DNA of 64,000 bases from Piscinibacter sp. (GTDB taxonomy: Bacteria; Pseudomonadota; Gammaproteobacteria; Burkholderiales; Burkholderiaceae_C), in assembly GCA_016706565.1 (NCBI GenBank), contig JADJJI010000015.1, positions 248,001-312,000 of the forward strand, written 5' to 3'. Below the pieces are notes generated by a model, which had not been told where the DNA came from, did not search any database, and was given only the letters and a program-made list of their open reading frames with translations. The first letter of the stretch is position 1. Each line of letters starts with the position of its first letter. Positions 58,864 to 64,000 of this stretch are shown here, piece after piece. The translations under genes and the position numbers were made by a program.

Positions 58864-59577
58864 GTGAACCACGACTTCCTCGTCGAGGCCCGCGGCCTGC
58901 ACGCCTGGTACGGCTCGAGCCATGTGCTGCACGGCGTCGACCTGCTCGTCGCGCGCGGCCAGACGCTGGGCCTGCTCGGGCGCAACGGCATGGGCAAGAG
59001 CACGCTGATCCGCACCCTGCTCGGCCACGTCACGCAACGCGAGGGCCGCATCGCGCTGTTCGGCCAGGACGCGTCGAAGGCGAAGCCGCACCAGGTGGCG
59101 CGCCTGGGCGTGGCCTACGTGCCCGAAGGCCGCGGCGTGTTCGGCAACCTCAGCGTGCGCGAGAACCTGGTGATGGCGGCGCGGCGCGGCCGCGACGGGC
59201 GCAACGAATGGAGCTACGAGCGGGTGCTCGACACCTTCCCGCGGCTGAAGGAGCGCCTGGGCAACCTCGGCGCGCAGCTCTCCGGCGGCGAGCAGCAGAT
59301 GCTGTCGATCGGCCGCGCGCTGATGACGCACCCCGAACTGATCATCCTCGACGAGGCCACCGAAGGCCTGGCGCCCCTGATCGTGGCCGACATCTGGCGC
59401 GTCATCGGCGAGATCCGCGCCAGCGGCATCGCCACGCTGATCGTCGACCGCGACTACCGCCGCGTGCTCGCGCACAGCGACCGCGCGCTGGTGCTGCAGA
59501 AGGGCCAGGTGGTGCTCGAAGGCGGCGCCGACGAGGTGGCGGCGAGCCCGGCGCTGGCGGGCTATCTGGGCGTCTGA
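58864..59577 (+). CDS. ABC transporter ATP-binding protein, LivF type, benzoate locus
   Basis: 237 residues, GTG start 1 nt after the LivG-type stop. Walker A GRNGMGKST, YVPEGRGVFGNLSVRENL, signature LSGGEQQMLSIGRALM, Walker B LIILDEATEGLAP. The switch residue reads VDRDYRR: an aspartate-arginine pair where LivF normally has a His (VEQN/VEHD-like), worth noting. Last gene of the rightward benzoate operon. Confidence 0.92.
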   Translation: MNHDFLVEARGLHAWYGSSHVLHGVDLLVARGQTLGLLGRNGMGKSTLIRTLLGHVTQREGRIALFGQDASKAKPHQVARLGVAYVPEGRGVFGNLSVRENLVMAARRGRDGRNEWSYERVLDTFPRLKERLGNLGAQLSGGEQQMLSIGRALMTHPELIILDEATEGLAPLIVADIWRVIGEIRASGIATLIVDRDYRRVLAHSDRALVLQKGQVVLEGGADEVAASPALAGYLGV

Positions 59578-59588
59578 TCGCCCCGCTG

Positions 59589-60944
59589 TCAGGCGGCGAA
59601 GGCCACACGCACCGACAGGCCGCCGAGCGCGGCCGAGCGGCCCGTCGTCACCTCGGCGCGGTGCACGGCGGCGATGCGCCGCACGATCGACCAGCCCAGC
59701 CCGCTGCCGGTGGCCGCGGTGCCGAGCACGCGGAAGAAACGTTCGCCCAGGCGCTGCTGCTGCGCGTCGCTGAGGCCGCCGCCGCTGTCGTCCACCGTCA
59801 GCACCGGCCTGCCTTCGCGGCGGCCCACGCTCACGATGACGCGCGCGCCGTCGGGGCTGTAGCGCAGCGCGTTGTCGGCCAGGTTGCGAACCAGCACCGA
59901 CAGCAGCGTGGCGCTGCCGCGCATCGGCACTGCCGCGTCGGCCTCCAGCTCGATCGCCTGGCCGCGTGCCAGCGCCGCCGGTGCCAGCTCGGCGAGCACG
60001 TCGCGCGCCACGTGGCTCAGGTCCACCGCGTCGCCGGGCCCGTCGGCCGACGACTCCAATCGCGCCAGCGTGAGCAGCTGCTCGACCAGGCGCGTGGCGC
60101 GGTCGCACGCGGCCAGCGTCGCGGCCAGCGCGTGCTGGCGGCCGGCCTCGTCGCCGCCCGCGCCCTGCGCCACCTGGGCCTGCGCGCGGATCGCGGCGAT
60201 CGGCGTGCGCAGCTCGTGCGCCGCGTCGGCGGTGAAGCGCCGCTCGCTGTCGAGCATGGTGGCGATGCGCTCGAACAGGCCGTTCAACGCGCCCACCAGC
60301 GGCGCCAGCTCGCTGGGCATGTTCTCGCCGGCGGCGTCGGCGGCGATCGGCTGCAGCGCTTGCGGCTCGCGCTGCGCGATCGCCTGGCCGATGCGGTGCA
60401 GCGGCAGCAGGCCGCGCCGCACTGCCCACCACAGCAGCAGCGCCATCAGCGGCAGGGCGACCAGCAGCGGTGCGAGCAGGCCGCGCAGCATGCCGTGCAG
60501 GATCGAATTGCGCGACTCGAGCTGTTCGCCCACGTAGACGTGGATGTCGCGCTTCGCGCCGCGCGTGGCGAAGACGCGCCAGGGCTCGCCGTTCATCGTC
60601 ACGGTCGCGAAGCCGCGCTGTGTCTGCGCCATCGGCTCGGTGGGGGCATTGGACGAACGCTGCGTCAGGCGCCCCTCGTGCCACACCTGGAAGGCCACCT
60701 TGGGCCCGTAGCGGTGCAGCATCGGCGCGTCGACCCGCTCGTCGTCGTCATCGTCTTCGTGGGAGCCGCGGCCACGCTGCACCACCAGCAGCGACGCCGC
60801 CTGCGCGAGGTGGCCGTCGAGCAACTCGTCGAGCTCGTGCCGTGCCTCCCACCAGCTGAAGGCCGAGGCGGCCAGCCACACCACGCTCACCGTGGCCAGC
60901 ACCAGTGCAAGCAGCCGGCCCTGCAGCGAGCGCGGCCCGCTCAC
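59589..60944 (-). CDS. sensor histidine kinase (QseC/TctE-like), last gene of SHP cytochrome operon
   Basis: 451 residues. Membrane helices at ~10-30 and ~155-175 enclose a ~120-residue periplasmic sensor. That sensor has an acidic run SHEDDDDDERVD (61-72), a possible cation-binding loop. Phospho-acceptor His243 in AAHELRTPIAAI, N-box LADNALRYSPDG, G1 VDDSGGG and G2 GSGLGWSIVRR. Overlaps the response-regulator gene by ATGA. Confidence 0.93.
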   Translation of the reverse strand: MSGPRSLQGRLLALVLATVSVVWLAASAFSWWEARHELDELLDGHLAQAASLLVVQRGRGSHEDDDDDERVDAPMLHRYGPKVAFQVWHEGRLTQRSSNAPTEPMAQTQRGFATVTMNGEPWRVFATRGAKRDIHVYVGEQLESRNSILHGMLRGLLAPLLVALPLMALLLWWAVRRGLLPLHRIGQAIAQREPQALQPIAADAAGENMPSELAPLVGALNGLFERIATMLDSERRFTADAAHELRTPIAAIRAQAQVAQGAGGDEAGRQHALAATLAACDRATRLVEQLLTLARLESSADGPGDAVDLSHVARDVLAELAPAALARGQAIELEADAAVPMRGSATLLSVLVRNLADNALRYSPDGARVIVSVGRREGRPVLTVDDSGGGLSDAQQQRLGERFFRVLGTAATGSGLGWSIVRRIAAVHRAEVTTGRSAALGGLSVRVAFAA

Positions 60945-61606
60945 GGCTGGGCTTTCGCGAGCGCGTAGCCGACGCCGCGCACCGTCTGGATCAGTTCGGC
61001 CTTGAGCTTGCGGCGCAGGTGGTGGATGTGAACCTCGATGGCGTTGCTCTCCACCTCCTGGCCCCAGCCGTAGATGCGCTGCTCGAGCTGCTCGCGCGAG
61101 AGCACGCGGCCATCGGCGAGCATCAGCGCGTGCAGCACGTCGAACTCGCGGGCGGACAGCGTCACCAGCTCGCCATCGAGGCTCACCTGGCGCTTGGCCG
61201 CGTCGAGCACCACGCCCTGCACGCTCAACTGTTCGTCGGGTTGGCCGTGCGAGCGCCGCACCAGCGCGCGCAGGCGCGCGGCGAGTTCATGCAGGTCGAC
61301 CGGCTTGACCACGTAGTCGTCGGCGCCGGAGTCCAGCCCGCGGATGCGGTCGGGCACGGCGTCGCGCGCCGTGAGCACCAGCACCGGGATGCGCACGCCG
61401 CGCGCGCGCACGGCGGCAAGCACGTCCATGCCGTCCTTCATCGGCAGGCCGAGGTCGAGCACGGCGGCCTCGTGGCCGCCGTCGTTCAGTTCGCGCTCGG
61501 CGGCCACGCCGTCGCGTACCCAGTCGACGACGAAGCCGAGCTGCCGCAGCCCGGCGCGCAGGCCGTCGCCGAGCAGGGGGTCGTCTTCAGCGAGCAGGAT
61601 GCGCAT
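60941..61606 (-). CDS. OmpR-family response regulator (QseB/PmrA-like)
   Basis: 221 residues. Receiver domain with D8/D9, phospho-acceptor D51 in AVLDLGLPMKDG, Thr in LTARDAVPDR and Lys in VVKPVDLHEL. C-terminal winged helix: LTLSAREF-type segment, LSREQLEQRIYGWGQEVESNAI and IHHLRRKLKAELIQTVRGVGY. Partner of the kinase it overlaps; may control its own operon through the palindrome at 63245-63258. Confidence 0.94.
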   Translation of the reverse strand: MRILLAEDDPLLGDGLRAGLRQLGFVVDWVRDGVAAERELNDGGHEAAVLDLGLPMKDGMDVLAAVRARGVRIPVLVLTARDAVPDRIRGLDSGADDYVVKPVDLHELAARLRALVRRSHGQPDEQLSVQGVVLDAAKRQVSLDGELVTLSAREFDVLHALMLADGRVLSREQLEQRIYGWGQEVESNAIEVHIHHLRRKLKAELIQTVRGVGYALAKAQP

Positions 61607-61619
61607 CGAGGGGCCTGTT

Positions 61620-62306
61620 TCAGTCGTGGTCTTCGTGTTTCTCGTGGCTGGCGCGGGACATCTGCGCGCCGGTGTCGGCCGGGGCCGACTGCCACTGCAC
61701 CCACCAGAAGCCCAGCACGCCCGCCAGCATCAGGGCGGCCACGGTCGCCCAGCCGCGGCGGATGCCTTCGACCGGCGGCACCGGCTTGCGGCCGGTCAGC
61801 ATCGAGCGCACCAGGTTCTCGCGGTGCACCCAGCTGCCCACGGCCACGCCGATCAGGTGGATGATCACCAGGCCGAGCAGGCCGTTCGCTGCCACTTCAT
61901 GCACCTCCTCCAGCCAGTCGCCGGCGATCTCACTGTAGGCGGCCCAGCCCGTTGCGGTGGTGACGGCGATCAAGGCGAGCAGCCCGACGATGGCCAGCGC
62001 ACCGGCCGGGTTGTGGCCGGTGTGGTGCTCGGGTTTCGGCCCCGACAGCGAGCGCAGGTAGGCGAGCACCGCACTCGGGCCGCGCACGAAGCTCGAGAAG
62101 CGTGCATAGCGCGTGCCCAGCAGGCCCCAGACGATGCGGAAGGCGACCAGCGCCGCCATCGTGTAGCCCAGCGTCACGTGGACCAGGCGCCAGTGCTCCG
62201 ACTCGGCAGTCAGCCAGGCGCCGGCGAAGCACAGCACCAGCAGCCAGTGGAAGAGGCGCACGGGCAGGTCCCAGACCAGGGTGGACGATCGTGTCTCGGT
62301 GTTCAT
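61620..62306 (-). CDS. cytochrome b561-type membrane protein
   Basis: 228 residues, four main membrane helices. VWDLPVRLFHWLLVLCFAGAW and HVTLGYTMAALVAFRIVWGLLGTRYARF carry b-heme histidines; EEVHEVAANGLLGLVIIHLIGVAVGSW carries another pair. The C-terminus adds a fifth helix and a His/Asp-rich tail (SHEKHEDHD). Quinol oxidation in the membrane with transfer to the diheme and SHP cytochromes is the likely role. Confidence 0.9.
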   Translation of the reverse strand: MNTETRSSTLVWDLPVRLFHWLLVLCFAGAWLTAESEHWRLVHVTLGYTMAALVAFRIVWGLLGTRYARFSSFVRGPSAVLAYLRSLSGPKPEHHTGHNPAGALAIVGLLALIAVTTATGWAAYSEIAGDWLEEVHEVAANGLLGLVIIHLIGVAVGSWVHRENLVRSMLTGRKPVPPVEGIRRGWATVAALMLAGVLGFWWVQWQSAPADTGAQMSRASHEKHEDHD

Positions 62307-62327
62307 GAGGTTCTCCGGTGCGCGCGC

Positions 62328-62795
62328 TCAGCGCGGGATGCGGATACTTTGTTCGTCGTACATGCCTTGGGCCGCGCCCTCGTGGCAGGCGCTGCAGTTG
62401 GCCGCGCTCTTGATCGAGGCGCGCTTCCAGGCGGCGGCCGGCACCTCGCGGTGCTCGCGCACGAACCAGTCGCCGCGCGTGATGCGGTCTTCCGGCGGCG
62501 CGGTGCGCGCGCGCTTGCCGCTGCCGGCGTAGGCGGTGAGCCACACGTTCAAGGCCTTCTGCGTGGCCGCATCGACCGAGGCGTCGGTGCCGAAGTGGCG
62601 CGGCAGGTCGGTCATCAGCCGCTGCCACGACTCGGCGGGCAGCAGGCCCGGCGGGAAGGGTGCGTGGCAGGAGCCGCATTCCTGCACGTACATCGGCAGC
62701 AGGGCGACGCTGCGGCCGTGGTCACCGGCGTGGGCGGGGGCTTGGGCGAGGGCGGCCAGCGCGAGCGCAGCCAGCAGCGGGAGCTTGTTCTTCAT
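62328..62795 (-). CDS. diheme cytochrome c (DHC type)
   Basis: 155-residue precursor with signal peptide (ending AHA, residue 23). Two heme sites: C40-G-S-C43-H44 and C134-S-A-C137-H138, one at each end, as in the DHC protein that partners SHP in Rhodobacter sphaeroides. ATG at 62795; the upstream frame is antisense-like. Lies between the SHP gene and the cytochrome b gene. Confidence 0.9.
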   Translation of the reverse strand: MKNKLPLLAALALAALAQAPAHAGDHGRSVALLPMYVQECGSCHAPFPPGLLPAESWQRLMTDLPRHFGTDASVDAATQKALNVWLTAYAGSGKRARTAPPEDRITRGDWFVREHREVPAAAWKRASIKSAANCSACHEGAAQGMYDEQSIRIPR

Positions 62796-62815
62796 CGATG
62801 TTCTCCGTGGGGCGC

Positions 62816-63205
62816 TCAAGGCTTGAGCGTCATCAGCCAGGCCAGCACGTCGGCCTTCTCGCCGGCGCTGCACTCGCGGCCGAGCACGTCATTGCAGTTG
62901 CGGCGGAACCACTTCTCGGTCTTGGCCGGATCGGCGAATCGCTCTGCATTGGCCGCCGGCGCGAGCGGCTGGATGGCCTTGCCGGTGGAGGCGTGCTTGC
63001 CGGTGCCGGTCGGCGTGCTGCCGTGGCAGGACGAGCAGCTCCACTCCTTGGTGCCGGTGGTGGTGAACAGCTTCTGGCCGCGCGCGGGGTCGGCGGCCGT
63101 CTTGGCGGCGGCGGTGTAGCCGGCCAATTGCTCGGACGGCGTGGCGGCGTGGGCGGCGCCGGCCAGGGCCAGCGCGGCGGTGAGGATCGACAGTCTTCGG
63201 TGCAT
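62816..63205 (-). CDS. SHP-type monoheme cytochrome c (DUF1924)
   Basis: 129-residue precursor; signal peptide ends ~residue 20. Heme site C57-S-S-C60-H61. N103-C104 and C112 in RRNCNDVLGREC match the Asn heme ligand and adjoining disulfide of Rhodobacter sphaeroides SHP, an unusual high-spin cytochrome whose Asn leaves to let O2 or NO bind. AAGGAG precedes ATG 63205. First gene of the five-gene operon. Confidence 0.9.
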   Translation of the reverse strand: MHRRLSILTAALALAGAAHAATPSEQLAGYTAAAKTAADPARGQKLFTTTGTKEWSCSSCHGSTPTGTGKHASTGKAIQPLAPAANAERFADPAKTEKWFRRNCNDVLGRECSAGEKADVLAWLMTLKP

Positions 63206-63244
63206 GGCAACTCTCCTTGGAGTCGCCATGGTCCCGCCGGGGGG

Positions 63245-63258
63245 TTAAGAAAGTCTTA
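63245..63258. promoter_or_regulatory. palindrome upstream of SHP operon, candidate response-regulator site
   Basis: TAAGA-AAG-TCTTA with an extra T on the left, 40-53 bp before the SHP start. TTAAG-like half sites are common for PmrA/QseB-type regulators, and this operon encodes one. Only one dyad is seen, so the call is tentative. Confidence 0.45.
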
Positions 63259-63299
63259 TCGGCCCCCGCCCCGCTCGGATTTCGCCCGGATCGACGCGA

Positions 63300-64000
63300 T
63301 CAGGCCATCACCGCGGCCATCGCCACCGCGGTGGCCTCGACGTTGCCAGTGTTCAGGCCCGCCACGCAGATGCGCCCCGAGCGCACCAGGTAGACCGCGA
63401 ATTCCTCGCGCAGCCGGTCGACCTGCGCGGCGCTCAGCCCCGTGTAGCTGAACATGCCGCGCTGGGTGAGGAAGTAGTCGAAGTTGCGCCGCGGCACCTT
63501 GGCGCTGATCACGCCGTGCAGCTTGCGGCGCATGGCCAGGATGCGTTCGCGCATCGCGGCGAGCTCGCCCTCCCACAGCGCGCGCAGCGCCGGGTCGGTG
63601 AGCACCCGCGCGACGATCTGCCCGCCGTGGATCGGCGGGCTCGAGTAGTTGCGCCGCACGGTGAACTTGAGCTGGCCGAGCACCAGCGCCGCCTGCGCCG
63701 CATCGGGGCAGACCACGCTGAGTGCGCCGCAGCGCTCGCCGTACACGCTCATGCTCTTCGAGAACGAGTTCGCGACGAAGAAGGACAGGCCCGCCGCGGC
63801 GAGGGCGCGCACCGCGTAGGCGTCTTCCTCGATGCCGTCACCGAAGCCCTGGTAGGCGAGGTCGAGGTAGGCGATCAGCTGGCGCTGCTTGAGCAGCGGG
63901 ATCAGCTCGTCCCACTGTGCGCGGGTGAGGTCCACGCCGGTCGGGTTGTGGCAGCAGGCGTGCAGCAGCACGATGCTCTTCGCCGGCAACGTGCGCAGCG
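63300..64000 (-). CDS. aromatic/aspartate aminotransferase, class I (5' partial, runs off the window)
   Basis: PLP-dependent transamination of aromatic amino acids or aspartate. The C-terminal 232 residues are present, from [23 protein letters not shown]; the first ~165 lie beyond the edge (the TTG at 63989 is internal). [24 protein letters not shown] and the PLP-lysine motif [15 protein letters not shown] identify class [11 protein letters not shown] and a final Arg ([10 protein letters not shown]) bind substrate. tyrB or aspC cannot be decided. Confidence 0.92.
   Translation of the reverse strand, partial: LRTLPAKSIVLLHACCHNPTGVDLTRAQWDELIPLLKQRQLIAYLDLAYQGFGDGIEEDAYAVRALAAAGLSFFVANSFSKSMSVYGERCGALSVVCPDAAQAALVLGQLKFTVRRNYSSPPIHGGQIVARVLTDPALRALWEGELAAMRERILAMRRKLHGVISAKVPRRNFDYFLTQRGMFSYTGLSAAQVDRLREEFAVYLVRSGRICVAGLNTGNVEATAVAMAAVMA

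Overview
The window is about 69% G+C, tightly packed chromosomal DNA with betaproteobacterial gene content: a box-type aerobic benzoyl-CoA pathway, a HutF/HutG-type histidine pathway, GTP-dependent PEP carboxykinase, and an SHP/DHC cytochrome cluster. My inference is Burkholderiales, probably the Rubrivivax/Leptothrix/Methylibium side; there is no rRNA or tRNA to fix it. I see no phage, insertion sequence, CRISPR array or rRNA. Both ends cut a gene: queA on the left and an aromatic aminotransferase on the right.

0-20 kb is mostly housekeeping. queA and tgt (queuosine tRNA modification) are separated by a convergent secreted phosphoesterase and a small cytochrome c. Next come a UbiH/UbiM-like hydroxylase and a five-gene leftward envelope cluster (YiaA/B-like protein, small membrane protein, DUF2145 protein, LplT-PlsC fusion, CAAX-protease homologue), with an XRE regulator divergent from it. 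These are followed by a CoA-transferase, an unknown lipoprotein, an SRPBCC protein, rlmJ, an old yellow enzyme, a BON-LysM protein, a MOSC protein with a tungstate-type binding protein, and pckG. Two small paralogous proteins and a divergent LysR regulator sit at 20.0-21.6 kb.

21.7-32.3 kb is a complete histidine-utilisation locus: hutU-hutD-hutF-hutI rightward, hutG leftward, a NitT/TauT-type ABC importer rightward, hutH leftward and hutC rightward. Three near-identical 18-bp palindromes (AAGTGGTCTAGACAACTT type) lie before hutU, between hutG and the importer, and between hutH and hutC. They tie all units to HutC. Histidine would pass through urocanate, imidazolone propionate, formimidoylglutamate and formylglutamate to glutamate.

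32.3-42.7 kb holds single genes: a YecA/SEC-C protein, a phosphoesterase, a CcmI-like protein, UspA, a TetR regulator, two fasciclin proteins, a small ORF, a PhoD phosphatase, a YegD-type Hsp70 and an M28 peptidase.

42.7-59.6 kb is the benzoate locus. Leftward run boxR, boxC, boxB, boxA, a 3-hydroxyacyl-CoA dehydrogenase and a MaoC protein. Rightward run a DUF4863 cupin, boxD, bclA, an alpha/beta hydrolase and livKHMGF-type uptake genes. Benzoate is imported, activated to benzoyl-CoA, epoxidised by BoxAB, cleaved by BoxC, oxidised by BoxD, and can enter beta-oxidation through the dehydrogenase. TGCA-rich operator-like sites and good sigma-70-type promoters lie upstream of boxC and of the cupin gene. 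Three 95-bp tandem repeats, each able to form two hairpins, fill the gap between boxR and boxC.

59.6-63.3 kb is a five-gene leftward electron-transfer operon: an SHP-type cytochrome, a diheme cytochrome c, a cytochrome b561-type protein, a response regulator and a histidine kinase, with a short palindrome before the first gene.
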